A stretch of DNA of 64,000 nt from Planctomycetota bacterium (GCA_002686265.1 NZBA01000065.1:1-64000), one strand, 5' to 3'. Shown: positions 41,809 to 51,687, counted from the first letter of the stretch. Translations and numbers: made by a program. The notes: generated by a model from the sequence alone, not told the origin.

Positions 41809-44237
41809 TCGCCGTCGCTTGTCTCGCCTTGCTGCTCTGCCCCGCATCGGGCCCGAGCGGCGAGGACCTCGCCGCGGACTTGGCCTCCCACGACGCGGGC
41901 CGGGCGCGGGCCGCCGCCGCGGCCTTGATCGAGCTTGGGAGCGCGGGCCACGACCGCGTCTGGAGCGGGTTCGCCGCGGCCGGTTTGCGCGAGCGCCGCG
42001 CCCGCGCGCAGTGGGTCCTCGAGCGTTCCGAGGCCGCCTCACTCGCCGCCGCCTGCGAACACCTCGACGACGACGATCGCGAGGTGCGCGTTCTGCTCGT
42101 GCGATTCCTCGGCCGCGTCGTCACCGACTCCGCCGGGGCCGAACGACGCGCGCGGGTCCTCGCGGAGCGTGGCGTGCTCGAAGTCTCGGCGCGGGTGCGC
42201 GCGGAGCTGCTGACCGCCGCCGGCGCCCTCGGTGGAGCCCACGCCGTGGCTGCGCTCGAGGCGTTGATCGACGCCTGGCCGGCCCCCGAGCGCGCGCGCG
42301 CCGCGGCCGAGCTGGCGCGGCTGGGCGCCGGGCGCGAGGCGGTCGCCGAGCGCGTGCGCGCGGCCTTCTCCGCGCCGCGTTCCCCAGAGCGCACTCCCGC
42401 CGACGTGCTGGCGGTCCTGCTCGAGGCCTACGCCCGCGGGTTGGCGGAGCGCCCCGACCCAGGAGTGTTGGCAGCCGAGCGCGCGCCGCTGATCCTGGCC
42501 TTTGCTCACCCCGCGCCCGAGGTGCGCGCCGCCGCGGAGGCGGCCCTCGGAGTGCTCGTCGCGCGCTTGCGCGAGCTCGACCACATCGGGCGCGCCGAGC
42601 GCCTGCTCGGTGAGCTGGCAGCCGAGGGGCTCGACGCGCGCGAGGCCCACTACCGGCGCGCGGCCCACTCCCTGCAGCACGGGCTCGACGGCGGGGCGAC
42701 CCTCGCGGCGGCACGTGATCTGGGGCGCATCCGCTTGGGCGAACCGATCCTCGCCGCGCGCCGCTGGCGCTGGCTCGCAGCCTACCTGGAGGGGATCGCG
42801 CACCTGGCCGCGGACCGCGGACCGGCCGCCGAGGAGGCCTTCGCCCGCGGTGCCGAGCTGCTCGACGGCCTGCTGGCCGAGCGCTCCGACTTGGCGGGGG
42901 AGGCGGGTGTGGGCGCGCAGCACGAGCTCCTGCACGAGCGCGCCCTGCTCGAGGCGGTGCGCGCCCTGGCCGGCCTGGCGCGCGGGCGCACGGTGACGGA
43001 CCCGCGCCTGTTGGAGCACGCCCGCGAGGCCCACCGCCTGGCCCTCGAGGCCCAGGTGCTGGCCGCTTCCTCGGGCGAGGCCGAGATGCGCTCGCTCGAT
43101 GTCCTCTTCGAGGGACCCCTGAGCCCCTACCGGCTGCTCTTCGCCCGCGCGCCCCACGACGCTTGGCCGGCGGCGCGCTGCCTCACCGTGCAGGCCGGAT
43201 TCGGGCGCCTGCTTGCCGCGGTTGCGCCCTTCGAGCTCCCCGGCTTCGAGCCTCCCGCCAACTTGGCGGCGGAGATCTCCGACCCGCTCGTCGACCCGCG
43301 GCGGGCCAAGCTCATGGCCGCCTTGCGCCCAGCGCGCCTGGGGAAGACCCTGGGCGAGCTGAGGCGCGTGCAATTCGAGCTCGAGGCGGCCCTGGGGACG
43401 GGCGCGGGCGCATCGACCGACCTGCTCGAGCGCGAGGCGCGCCTCGTACGCGCCGTGCAAGCTCAGCGCCGCACGGTCCTCGTGCCCTTGGAGCAGGCGA
43501 GCGCAGAGCTGCGCACTCCGTCCCGGTTCGCCCTGCGCCTGGCGGGCGATCTGAGCGAGGAGGGTCGCACCCAGGAGAGCCGGGCCCTGTGCGAGCGGAT
43601 CCTGGCGGACCTCGAGGGCGACGGACTCGACCAGCGTTACGCCTGGGGTATCGAGCTGGCGGCCCAGGCGCGTATCACCCGGGGCAGCGCCTGGAGCGCG
43701 GACGACGAGGGCGTGCGCGCCGAGGAAGAGCTCCTACACGCCGTCGCCAACCTCGAGGGGCTCGAGCGCCTGTCGATCGAGCAGGGTGCCCCGCGCGCGG
43801 CGGCGTCCGTGCGCGCCGCGCGCACGGACGCCCTCGTCTCCCTGGCGGTGAACGCCAACGTCAAGCTGGTCGATCCGGAGCGTGCCCTGGGCTACTTCGA
43901 GCGTGCCTACGCCCTGCGCTCGGACGATTTCATGGACGTGCTCCTGGCGTGCTACCGAGCGCGCTCGGGTCTCGCTGACGAGGCCCGCGCGGTCTTGGCC
44001 GAGGTGCCCCATGCGCCGCGCCTGTTCTACAACCTCGCCTGCACCTACGCCTTGCTGGGAGAGACCGAGCGCGCTCTGGAGTACCTGGAGCGGGAGCTCG
44101 AGGAGAACCAGTCCAGCCGAGGGGCGCGGGCGCGGCAGAGGGCTTGGGCGCGCACCGATCCCGACCTCGTGTCCATACGCGAGGATCCGCGCTTCAAGCG
44201 CCTCGTCGGCGCCCGCGACTCGGCGGCGGATCGCTGA
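41805..44237 (+). CDS. Exported HEAT/TPR-like repeat protein
   Basis: 810 residues beginning with a short hydrophobic signal-like segment (IAVACLALLLCPASG). The N-terminal third has HEAT-like helices (DVLAVLLEAYARGLAER, APEVRAAAEAALGVLVARL). The C-terminal part has TPR-like helices (PERALGYFERAYALRSDD, YNLACTYALLGETERALEYLERELEE). It is probably a periplasmic scaffold. The TTG start overlaps the sigma-54 activator stop, so translation is coupled, but the functional link is unknown. No catalytic motif was seen. Confidence 0.7.
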   Translation: MIAVACLALLLCPASGPSGEDLAADLASHDAGRARAAAAALIELGSAGHDRVWSGFAAAGLRERRARAQWVLERSEAASLAAACEHLDDDDREVRVLLVRFLGRVVTDSAGAERRARVLAERGVLEVSARVRAELLTAAGALGGAHAVAALEALIDAWPAPERARAAAELARLGAGREAVAERVRAAFSAPRSPERTPADVLAVLLEAYARGLAERPDPGVLAAERAPLILAFAHPAPEVRAAAEAALGVLVARLRELDHIGRAERLLGELAAEGLDAREAHYRRAAHSLQHGLDGGATLAAARDLGRIRLGEPILAARRWRWLAAYLEGIAHLAADRGPAAEEAFARGAELLDGLLAERSDLAGEAGVGAQHELLHERALLEAVRALAGLARGRTVTDPRLLEHAREAHRLALEAQVLAASSGEAEMRSLDVLFEGPLSPYRLLFARAPHDAWPAARCLTVQAGFGRLLAAVAPFELPGFEPPANLAAEISDPLVDPRRAKLMAALRPARLGKTLGELRRVQFELEAALGTGAGASTDLLEREARLVRAVQAQRRTVLVPLEQASAELRTPSRFALRLAGDLSEEGRTQESRALCERILADLEGDGLDQRYAWGIELAAQARITRGSAWSADDEGVRAEEELLHAVANLEGLERLSIEQGAPRAAASVRAARTDALVSLAVNANVKLVDPERALGYFERAYALRSDDFMDVLLACYRARSGLADEARAVLAEVPHAPRLFYNLACTYALLGETERALEYLERELEENQSSRGARARQRAWARTDPDLVSIREDPRFKRLVGARDSAADR

Positions 44238-44284
44238 GGCGCGGCGGACGCGCAGTTGTTACCCTGCGCCGCTCGCCGCCCGCG

Positions 44285-45478
44285 ATGCGGCGCACCGCCA
44301 TGGGCAAGGTCATCACGACTGGAAAGGGACGCCGCTGGATCCTCGGCGGGCACCCCTGGATCTACCGCGACGACATCGCCGGCGGCGAGGGTGAGCCCGG
44401 CGAGCTCTTGTGTGTGGAGGATCCCAACCAGAACACGCTGGGCTGGGGGCTCTTCTCGTCGAGCTCGCGCATCGCCGTGCGCATGGTCACCCGCTCCGCC
44501 GCCCAGCCCGATCGGGCGTTCTGGGCCGAGCGGATCGGCCGCGCCGTGCGCACGCGCGAGCGGCAGGGTCTGCTGGAGCCCGCGGACGCCTGCCGCTTGA
44601 TCAACGGCGATGCCGACGGCTTGCCGGGTTGGGTCGTGGACCGCTATGGCGCCACCGCGGTCATCCAGAGCACGGTGCAGGGCTCCGATCGCATGCGCGA
44701 CTTCCTGGTCGAGTTGCTCGTCGAGGCGCTGCCCTTTCCGCTCGACGCCATCGTCGAGCGCTCCGACAGTGCGGTCCGCAAGCACGAGAACCTCGTCGAG
44801 CGCGTGCAGGTGCTGCACGGCTCGGTCGACGGGCCGGTGCGGGTAACCGAGGGCGATCTGTGCTACGAGGTCGATGTCCTCGCCGGACACAAGACCGGCG
44901 CGTATCTCGACCAGCGCACGAACCGGTCCAAGGCCGCCGCACGCGCTCGGGGGCGGCGCGTCCTCGACGCGTTCTCCTACGACGGTCTGTTCGGCATCCG
45001 CGCCGCCCTGGCCGGTGCCGAGACGGTAGTGTGCGTCGATCAATCCGAGGCCGCGGGCGAGCGCCTCTTGCGCAACGCGGAGCTGAACGGTGTCGGCGAG
45101 CGCATCGTGTTCGAGCGCGCCAATTGCATGGCGGACCTGCGGGCGCGCAAGGATTCCGGGGAGCGCTTCGGCCTGGTCGTCGTCGACCCGCCCGCCTTCG
45201 CGCGCACCAAGCGCGAAGTCGAGGGCGCCGAGCGCGGCTACGTCGAGCTGAACCTGCGTGCCATGGGCCTGGTGGACGAGGGCGGGAGCCTGGTCAGTGC
45301 CTCGTGCTCCTACAACGTCCGCGACGACCTCTTCCTGCGCCTGTTGGCGCGCGCCGCGCGCGATGCCCAACGGCGCGTCTGGCTCGAGGGGCTCTGCGGA
45401 GCCGCTGTCGATCACTGCGTGCTGCTCGGGCTGCCGGAGAGCGCCTACCTCAAGTGCGCGTTCCTGCGCGTGGAGTAG
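44285..45478 (+). CDS. Class I SAM-dependent rRNA methyltransferase, RlmI-like
   Basis: 397 residues. An N-terminal PUA-like domain (GRRWILGGHPWIYRDDI) is followed by an RlmI-type central segment (LINGDADGLPGWVVDRYG, GHKTGAYLDQRTNR) and a methyltransferase domain with VLDAFSYDGLFGIRAAL, VVDPPAFARTK and a SCSYNV block. RlmI makes 5-methylcytosine in 23S rRNA. The DPPAF motif fits this group, though other class I RNA methyltransferases are possible. The ATG at 44285 or at 44300 could be the start; neither has a strong ribosome binding site. It is 38 bp before thiS. Confidence 0.9.
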   Translation: MRRTAMGKVITTGKGRRWILGGHPWIYRDDIAGGEGEPGELLCVEDPNQNTLGWGLFSSSSRIAVRMVTRSAAQPDRAFWAERIGRAVRTRERQGLLEPADACRLINGDADGLPGWVVDRYGATAVIQSTVQGSDRMRDFLVELLVEALPFPLDAIVERSDSAVRKHENLVERVQVLHGSVDGPVRVTEGDLCYEVDVLAGHKTGAYLDQRTNRSKAAARARGRRVLDAFSYDGLFGIRAALAGAETVVCVDQSEAAGERLLRNAELNGVGERIVFERANCMADLRARKDSGERFGLVVVDPPAFARTKREVEGAERGYVELNLRAMGLVDEGGSLVSASCSYNVRDDLFLRLLARAARDAQRRVWLEGLCGAAVDHCVLLGLPESAYLKCAFLRVE

Positions 45479-45516
45479 CCGCCCACGCGCTGAGTGTGCG
45501 AGGATAGCGGAGCGCA

Positions 45517-45717
45517 ATGAAGATCGAGGTCAACGGCGTCGAGCGGGATGTACCGGAGGGCCTGCGTGTCTCGGAGCTGCTCGACACCCTGGAGCTCTCC
45601 CCCGAGCAGGCCGCCGTCGAGCTCAACCGCGTGCTCGTGCCGCGCGCCGAGCGTGGGCGGACGCTGCTCGCCGAGGGCGACCGAGTGGAGATCGTGACCC
45701 TGGTCGGAGGCGGGTAG
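45517..45717 (+). CDS. thiS: Sulfur carrier protein ThiS
   Basis: 66 residues with a ubiquitin-like start (MKIEVNGVERDVPEGLRVSELL) and the diagnostic C-terminal VGGG that is adenylated and thiocarboxylated. It delivers sulfur to ThiG in thiamine thiazole synthesis. It is followed 27 bp later by thiG. The activating enzyme ThiF and other thi genes are not in the window. Confidence 0.93.
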   Translation: MKIEVNGVERDVPEGLRVSELLDTLELSPEQAAVELNRVLVPRAERGRTLLAEGDRVEIVTLVGGG

Positions 45718-45744
45718 CCGCCTCCGCTCGAACGAAGGAGAAGG

Positions 45745-46569
45745 ATGGACACCGAGAACGAAGATCCCCTGGCGGACGAGCCCCTGATGCTGGGGGACGT
45801 GACCCTGCACTCGCGGCTGTTGGTCGGGACGGGGAAGTACGCGAGCTTCGAGGAGACGGCGCGCGCCCTGGAGCTCTCGGGCACCGACTGCGTCACCGTA
45901 GCCGTGCGGCGCGTCAACCTCGACGCGGCGAAGGGCCCCTCGCTGCTCGATCACATCGACCGCTCGCGGACTCACGTGCTGCCGAACACGGCGGGGGGCT
46001 TCGATGTCTCGAGCGCCGTCCGTACGGCGGAGTTGGCGCGCGACCTGCTCGACACGCCGCTGGTCAAGCTCGAGGTGCTCGGGGACGACCGCACGCTGCT
46101 GCCGGACCCGGTCGGCACCCTGGAGGCGGCGCGCGAGCTCGTCGCCCAGGAGTTCAGCGTGCTCGTCTACTGCTCCGACGATCCGCGCATGTGCGTGCAC
46201 CTGGCGGAGCTGGGCGTGACCAGCGTGATGCCCGCGGGCTCGCCGATCGGATCCGGTCAGGGGATTCTGAACTCCAACAACCTGCGCATCGTCCGCGAGC
46301 TCGTGGACGTGCCGGTGATCGTGGACGCCGGCGTGGGGACGGCCTCCGACGTGACCCTGGCGATGGAGCTGGGCGTGGACGGCGTGCTCTTGAATTCCGG
46401 CATCGCCCTGGCGCGCGAGCCCTTGCGCATGGCGGCGGCCATGAAGCAGGCCTGCCTCGCCGGACGCCACGCCTATCTCGCAGGGCGCATCCCGCGCCGT
46501 CTGCACGCCAGCGCCTCTTCGTCGGGCGAGGGGATCATCGACGGCGCGCGGGCCGCCGCCGGAGTGTGA
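45745..46569 (+). CDS. thiG: Thiazole synthase ThiG
   Basis: 274 residues. Conserved blocks are [41 protein letters not shown] with the Schiff-base Lys, [16 protein letters not shown] and [17 protein letters not shown]. It joins ThiS-thiocarboxylate, deoxyxylulose phosphate and dehydroglycine into the thiazole of thiamine. A very good ribosome binding site (GAAGGAGAAGG) precedes the ATG, and the C-terminus matches the family ([16 protein letters not shown]). The stop overlaps the GTG of the next gene. Confidence 0.97.
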   Translation: MDTENEDPLADEPLMLGDVTLHSRLLVGTGKYASFEETARALELSGTDCVTVAVRRVNLDAAKGPSLLDHIDRSRTHVLPNTAGGFDVSSAVRTAELARDLLDTPLVKLEVLGDDRTLLPDPVGTLEAARELVAQEFSVLVYCSDDPRMCVHLAELGVTSVMPAGSPIGSGQGILNSNNLRIVRELVDVPVIVDAGVGTASDVTLAMELGVDGVLLNSGIALAREPLRMAAAMKQACLAGRHAYLAGRIPRRLHASASSSGEGIIDGARAAAGV

Positions 46570-47387
46570 GCCCGGCGGGGGCCGAGGGGTTGGCGACTTC
46601 GGGGGCGGGCGCGCTCCTCGGCGGCGTGGTGGCCTTGGTCTCCCTCCCGCTGGCGCTGCGCGTCGCGGTCCGCGGCGGTGGCGGTGGCGGTGGAGAGGAA
46701 CGCGTCGTCTGGGGCTTCGCGCACTTGGGTCTGGCCGCCCTGGCGGGCGTGGCGTTCGCGGGGGCCGTGGCCGCTCTCTCGCCGGTGGAGGCGGCGAGCG
46801 AGCTGACCGTCCTCTTGTTGCGCGGAATGGCCGTGTCTCTCGGCACGGCGGCGGCGATCGGGGTGATCGCCGTGCGCGTGGACCCCGGCGGCCTGTCGAG
46901 CCTGGGCCTGCGCTCCTCGCGCAGCCTGCGCGCGGCGCTCCTTGCGCTGGTCGTCTGGGCCCTGGCGCTGCCCGGATTGTGGGGATTGGGGATCGCGTGG
47001 CCTTGGCTCCTCGAGCGCCTCGGCGTCGCCGTCGAGCCGCCGTTCTTGTTGGAGCGGATCGCCGCGGCGCGCGGCGCCCCGCTGGCTCTCGCCGTGCTGT
47101 TGGCCGTGGTCGTGATCCCCCTGCTCGAGGAGGTCTGCTTCCGCGGCTTCGTGCAGCCGGTGTTGGTGCGGCGCTTGGGCGGGGGCGGCGGAGTGTTGCT
47201 GACCTCGGTGCTCTTCGCCGCGCTCCACGGCGCGACGGCCTTCGGCCCCGTCCTCGGCCTGAGCGCGGTCTTGGGAGCGGTGATGCTCCGCTCGCGGCTC
47301 ATTGCCGCGCCCTTCGCCGTGCACGCGGCCAACAACGCTCTGGCGATCCTCATCGCCCTGGCGTACACCGGGCGGCACCCCGCCTGA
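46566..47387 (+). CDS. CPBP-family intramembrane metalloprotease
   Basis: 273 residues with about seven hydrophobic segments. The CAAX/CPBP signature is complete: [15 protein letters not shown] (EExxxR), [10 protein letters not shown] and [13 protein letters not shown]. Members are intramembrane proteases or act in bacteriocin immunity. The GTG start overlaps the thiG stop (GTGA), so translation is coupled, although thiamine synthesis and a protease have no evident link. A Gly-rich loop follows the first membrane segment. Confidence 0.87.
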   Translation: MSPAGAEGLATSGAGALLGGVVALVSLPLALRVAVRGGGGGGGEERVVWGFAHLGLAALAGVAFAGAVAALSPVEAASELTVLLLRGMAVSLGTAAAIGVIAVRVDPGGLSSLGLRSSRSLRAALLALVVWALALPGLWGLGIAWPWLLERLGVAVEPPFLLERIAAARGAPLALAVLLAVVVIPLLEEVCFRGFVQPVLVRRLGGGGGVLLTSVLFAALHGATAFGPVLGLSAVLGAVMLRSRLIAAPFAVHAANNALAILIALAYTGRHPA

Positions 47388-47467
47388 CTCCGGGCCGCCC
47401 TGGCCGGGGGTGCTCGCGTGGTGGTCTCCTCCCCGCGGCCGCGCGCCGCGCAGCCGCCGAGGCCGTG

Positions 47468-49081
47468 TCACTCGGGCGGCGCGGGAGTGGGTGGACGGGA
47501 GCTGTCGCCTCGTCGGCCGTGAACAGGCAGATCCGAGCGGCCGGCGGCCCACTCCACGTAGCGCGGCAGGAAATCCTCGATGCCCTCGGACCATTCGGCG
47601 TGGCCGCTGCTGGCCAGGACGCGTCCAAGACCGAAGTGGCCGGCGACGATCGCTGGCGTGTCCACCATCACCCGGGGGTCGGCGTCGCCCACGCCCAGGC
47701 CCGTGCGGTACCAGGCCAGGGGCGTGTAGTCGGGGATCTCGTCCTCTCCGCCGGGGCCCAGGATAGGACCGTTTCCGTAGTGGTAGGACAAGCGCCCGTC
47801 CTTGCGGCCGAGCAAGGCGCGGCCCGCTTCGGAGAGCTCGATTTCGACCTTGCCGATGCCCCGCGCCCAGTGGTCGTGGTCCAGGATGGTGGCGTCCAGG
47901 ATGCCGATGCCCCAGGCGTAGGGCGGCGGCGCCGCGAGGTAGGCGCCGGCGCACAGCCCGACGAAGCCGCCTCCCTCGAGCACGAAGCGCCGTACCGCTT
48001 CGCGTCCCGCGGAGCCCAGGGCGGCGAATTGCTCCGAGGCCATGCCGCCGGGGAAGATCGCGACGTCGAACCCGGCGAGGGCCCCGCGGGCGATCTCTCC
48101 GGGCCCGAGGGGCAGCACCCCTAGCGCCTCGAGCGTCTCCAAGTCGCGGGCGAAGGGCATCGGCGCACCGGCGCCGTCGCCGTCATACACCGCGACATGC
48201 ACGTCGGCCGGTCCCCCTTCCCGACCGCGGCGCAAGGACCGCGGCGTGAAGACGTCCGTGGAGCTGCCCGCGGCGACCATCCCCAGTCGATGCAGCAAAC
48301 CGTGGGTCAAGGCGCGCAAGTGCCGGATGCGCTCGGCCGGCCGCCAGTACTTCGGGCGCGTTTCGTCGTCGGCCGCCACTCGCCAGACCCGGCTGATGAA
48401 CCACAGCCTCCCCGGCACCTCGGTGGCGTCGCCGGCATCGCTTGGGGGCGCCGGCCGTGGCCGCGCGCGGAGGCGATCCGCGGTTACGAGGACGCCGTCG
48501 TTCACTCGTTCCGCCAGGCTTCGGGCGTGCTCGAGCGCCTCGGCGCCGGGCCAGGAGTACACCGTCGGCGGGCCGCCGCCCTCCTCCGCCTTGCGGCCGT
48601 CCTCCTCGAGGGTCACGATCCAGTGCGCTCCGAGCTGGGAGGCCCGGCGCTCGCGGGCCTCCGCCGGGCCGCCGACCAGCACCACGAGGAGGCCCGCCTC
48701 GACCTCCAGCCCGGCGACCTCCGCCGCCGCCCGAGGCGCGAGCCCCGCCCCCTCTCCGGCGTCGGCCTGCACCATCACTACCGGGCCCGGCGCGGGTCCT
48801 TGGATGCGGAACTCCAGCGGCTCTGCCTCGCCCGCCGCCGGCTGCGCGGCGTGCGCCGGCTCCTGGGAGGTCGGGCGCGCGAAGGGGATCTCGGCCGCGG
48901 TCGGCGGAGAGCAGTCGGGCGCGGCCCCCCGAGCGCCCGCGGGGAGCGAGGTCGTTCCGGCCGCGATCGCCAGCGGGAGCGCGAGCAGCGGGGCGCGGGG
49001 GCAGTCCGCGGGGAGCGGCTCGCGGCCGAGCGCTCGCGGCCGCTCCCACGGGCCGTGTGGGCGTGGAAACCACCGCCCCAT
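47468..49081 (-). CDS. Exported BPL_N / class I glutamine-amidotransferase-like protein
   Basis: 537 residues. A hydrophobic signal-like segment (LLALPLAIAAG) lies near the N-terminus after a basic region. The central part (about 70-250) is poorly recognised and Ala/Pro/Arg-rich. The C-terminal half matches the biotin-protein-ligase N-terminal (BPL_N) GATase-1-like fold: DVAIFPGGMASEQFAALG, FVGLCAGAYLAAPPP with the nucleophile-elbow Cys, and IPDYTPLAWYRTGL. Similar exported proteins are widespread with unknown function. ATG 49081 was chosen over upstream starts, which would run into the gamma-CA gene region on the other strand. It is divergent from that gene. Confidence 0.72.
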   Translation of the reverse strand: MGRWFPRPHGPWERPRALGREPLPADCPRAPLLALPLAIAAGTTSLPAGARGAAPDCSPPTAAEIPFARPTSQEPAHAAQPAAGEAEPLEFRIQGPAPGPVVMVQADAGEGAGLAPRAAAEVAGLEVEAGLLVVLVGGPAEARERRASQLGAHWIVTLEEDGRKAEEGGGPPTVYSWPGAEALEHARSLAERVNDGVLVTADRLRARPRPAPPSDAGDATEVPGRLWFISRVWRVAADDETRPKYWRPAERIRHLRALTHGLLHRLGMVAAGSSTDVFTPRSLRRGREGGPADVHVAVYDGDGAGAPMPFARDLETLEALGVLPLGPGEIARGALAGFDVAIFPGGMASEQFAALGSAGREAVRRFVLEGGGFVGLCAGAYLAAPPPYAWGIGILDATILDHDHWARGIGKVEIELSEAGRALLGRKDGRLSYHYGNGPILGPGGEDEIPDYTPLAWYRTGLGVGDADPRVMVDTPAIVAGHFGLGRVLASSGHAEWSEGIEDFLPRYVEWAAGRSDLPVHGRRGDSSRPPTPAPPE

Positions 49082-49162
49082 CCTACACCCTCGATGAGGG
49101 GGCCCGGCCACGCGGCGGCGCGGGGGCGGCGGCGACGACGACGACGCCGTATCATCTCGCCG

Positions 49163-49681
49163 ATGACCCTCTTCCCCAACAGCGGCCTGATGCGTCCCGT
49201 CGGCGGTGGGGCCTTCGTGGCCGCCGGTGCCGTGCTGTGCGGCGACGTCACCCTCGGCGAGCAGGTAGGCGTCTGGTTCGGGTGCGTCTTGCGCGGGGAC
49301 GACGCGCCGCTCGTCGTCGGGCCGCGCACGAACATCCAGGACCTCTCGATGATGCACGCCGACCCGGGAGTGCCCAACGTGCTCGGCGCGGACGTCACCG
49401 TCGGCCACGGCTGCGTCCTGCACGGCGCGGCGGTCGGCGACCGCTGCTTGATCGGAATGGGGGCGGTGCTGCTCGCCGGTTCGGTGGTCGGCGAGGAGTC
49501 GATCATCGGCGCCGGAGCGGTCGTGCGCGAGCGGTTCGAGGTCCCGCCGCGCTCCCTGGTGCTCGGCATTCCCGGGCGCGTCGTGCGCGCGGTGACCGAT
49601 GAGGAGGTCGAGGAGAACCTGCGCTCGGCAGCGGACTACGTGGAGAAGGTCCGGCAGTACCTGTCGGGAGCGGAGGAGTGA
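49163..49681 (+). CDS. Gamma-carbonic-anhydrase-like left-handed beta-helix protein
   Basis: 172 residues of hexapeptide repeats. The zinc ligands of gamma-CA-like proteins are present: MMHADPGVP and VGHGCVLHG (H-x4-H), with the IGMGAVLL and GIPGRVVR segments that follow. Members include carbonic anhydrases and related LbH transferases. ATG 49163. The stop overlaps the start of larE by 4 nt. Confidence 0.85.
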   Translation: MTLFPNSGLMRPVGGGAFVAAGAVLCGDVTLGEQVGVWFGCVLRGDDAPLVVGPRTNIQDLSMMHADPGVPNVLGADVTVGHGCVLHGAAVGDRCLIGMGAVLLAGSVVGEESIIGAGAVVRERFEVPPRSLVLGIPGRVVRAVTDEEVEENLRSAADYVEKVRQYLSGAEE

Positions 49682-50493
49682 GCACGACGCCGGCAGGGTC
49701 GCGAGAGGCGTTGTACGCGCGGCTGGCGGAGCTGGAGAGCGTCGCCGTCGCCTTCTCGGGCGGAGTGGACTCGAGCGTGCTGCTGCACGCGGCCGGCAGG
49801 GTCCTCGGGGAGCGGGCCGCGGGCGTCGTGGCGGACTCGCCCTCCCTGCCGCGGCGCGAGCTGGAAGAGGCGCGGGAGTTGGCGCGGGCGATCGGCGCGC
49901 GCCTGGCGGTCGTGCGGCCCAACGAGCTCGGCGACGGACGCTACCGAGCCAACGGCCCCGACCGCTGCTACCACTGCAAGTCGGCCCTCTTCCGCGTCGC
50001 CCTGCCCTGGGCGCGGGCCAACGGCTTCGCGGCCTTGGCGGTGGGGGAGATCACCGACGACCTCCTCGACGACCGGCCCGGCTCGCGGGCCGCGGCCGAG
50101 CACGGCGTCGTCGCCCCCTTGCGCGAGGCGGGCTTCTCCAAGGCCGACGTGCGGCGCTACGCACGCGAGGCCGGCCTGGCGGTGGCGGACAAGCCGGCGT
50201 CAGCCTGCTTGGCGTCCCGCCTGCCCACCGGCACTCCGGTGACCGCCGCCCGCCTTGCCCGCGTCGAGCGGGCGGAGGAGCGCCTGCGCGAGCTCGGCCT
50301 GCGAGCCCTGCGCGTGCGCGACCACGGCAGCCGTGCGCGGGTCGAGGTGGGCACCGAGGAGCTGGAGCAGGCGGGCTCGCAGCGTGTGTCGATCGGCCGC
50401 GCCCTGGCGCGGACAGGCTTCGAGACCTTCGAGCTGACCGCCTACGTCCCGCCCGCCGAGCGCGCGCGCGAGCGCGCCCGCGAACGCCTGTGA
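49678..50493 (+). CDS. larE: ATP-dependent sacrificial sulfur transferase LarE
   Basis: 271 residues. The PP-loop is VAFSGGVDSSVLL, followed by RCYHCKSALF and KPASACLASRLPTGT, which contains the Cys that donates sulfur in LarE. The enzyme adenylates and sulfurates the nicotinate-derived nickel-pincer precursor used by lactate racemase LarA and relatives. LarB and LarC are not in the window, so a related sulfur transfer role cannot be excluded. The GTG start overlaps the preceding stop. Confidence 0.9.
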   Translation: MSTTPAGSREALYARLAELESVAVAFSGGVDSSVLLHAAGRVLGERAAGVVADSPSLPRRELEEARELARAIGARLAVVRPNELGDGRYRANGPDRCYHCKSALFRVALPWARANGFAALAVGEITDDLLDDRPGSRAAAEHGVVAPLREAGFSKADVRRYAREAGLAVADKPASACLASRLPTGTPVTAARLARVERAEERLRELGLRALRVRDHGSRARVEVGTEELEQAGSQRVSIGRALARTGFETFELTAYVPPAERARERARERL

Positions 50494-50547
50494 GATGGCG
50501 CAGGCAGCGCCCAACGGACGGCCGCGAGGAGAGCGGGGCGAGGGGCG

Positions 50548-51687
50548 ATGAGCGCCTCGCAGCGGGAGCCGTTCTTCGTCACCTGCCCGACGGGCCTCGA
50601 GCCCCTGCTCGAGGCCGAGATGCGCGAGCTGCGGCTTGTGCGCACCGTGCGCGGCGTGCGCGGCGTGGCCTTCGAGGGATCGATCCACGACGCTTGGCGC
50701 GCGAACCTCCACCTGCGCACGGCCGTGCGCGTGCTGTGGCGCGTCGCGCGCTTCGCGGCACCGGATCCAGACGCCCTCTACGCCGGCGTCGCTGCGCTCG
50801 ACTGGGCGCGCTTCCTCTCGCCCGAGAGGACCTTCCGGGTGATCGTCCGCTCCCGCGACTCGGCCCTCGACCACACCCTCTTCGTGGCCCAGCGCACGAA
50901 GGACGCCGTGGTCGACACCCTGCGCGAGCCAGACGGCCGGCGGCCGTCGGTGGACCTCGACGACCCGGACTTGCGCATCCACGTCCATCTCTACCGCGAC
51001 CGTTGCACCCTCTCGATCGACACCTCCGGCGCCTCCCTGCATCGGCGCGGATGGCGACGAACCCAAGGCCCCGCGCCTCTCTCGGAGGTTCTGGCGGCGG
51101 CGGTGCTCTCCTTCTCGGGGTGGAATCGGCGCGCGCCCCTGCTCGACCCGTTCTGCGGCTCGGGGACGCTCTTGTGTGAGGCGGCCGCCCTGGCCGCCGG
51201 CCGGGCGCCGGGGCTCTCGCGGGAGCGCTTCGCCTTCGAGGCCCTGCCCAACTTCGACGCGGCGGCTTGGTCGGGATTGCGGAGCGAGGCGCAAGGAGCG
51301 GAGGCACCGCCGCGCAAGCTCGTCCTGCGCGGGAGCGATGCGTCGCCGGCGGCTATCGAGGGGGCGGGGGCGAACCTGGAGGCGGCGGGCTTGAGCGGGC
51401 GCGTCGAGCTCGAGGTCGCCGACGCGGGCGACTTCGCTCCGCGCCGCGGCTGGAACGCGTGGGTCGTGACCAACCCGCCCTACGGCGAGCGCCTGGGGGA
51501 CGAGCGCGCCCTCGCGCCGGTCTACCGCGCCTTCGGCGCCGCCCTGCGCGACCGCTGCGCCGGCTACCGACTGGCCCTGCTCTCGGGCAATCCGCGGCTC
51601 GCGTCCGAGCTCGAGCTCCCTCCCGCTGAGCGCGTCGCCCTGCGCAACGGCGCCATCGACTGCGAGCTCCTGCTCGCCGATCTCTGA
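50548..51687 (+). CDS. THUMP-domain SAM-dependent RNA methyltransferase (RlmL N-terminal type)
   Basis: 379 residues. A short N-terminal domain and THUMP region (FFVTCPTGLEPLLEAEM, LHRRGWR) precede the methyltransferase domain with LLDPFCGSGTLLCEAA, LRGSDASPAAI and the catalytic NPPYGERLG. This matches the enzyme group that makes N2-methylguanosine in 23S rRNA (RlmL/RlmN2445-type) or related tRNA sites. The ATG at 50548 has a GAGGGGCG ribosome binding site. It converges on the SGNH gene. Confidence 0.9.
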   Translation: MSASQREPFFVTCPTGLEPLLEAEMRELRLVRTVRGVRGVAFEGSIHDAWRANLHLRTAVRVLWRVARFAAPDPDALYAGVAALDWARFLSPERTFRVIVRSRDSALDHTLFVAQRTKDAVVDTLREPDGRRPSVDLDDPDLRIHVHLYRDRCTLSIDTSGASLHRRGWRRTQGPAPLSEVLAAAVLSFSGWNRRAPLLDPFCGSGTLLCEAAALAAGRAPGLSRERFAFEALPNFDAAAWSGLRSEAQGAEAPPRKLVLRGSDASPAAIEGAGANLEAAGLSGRVELEVADAGDFAPRRGWNAWVVTNPPYGERLGDERALAPVYRAFGAALRDRCAGYRLALLSGNPRLASELELPPAERVALRNGAIDCELLLADL

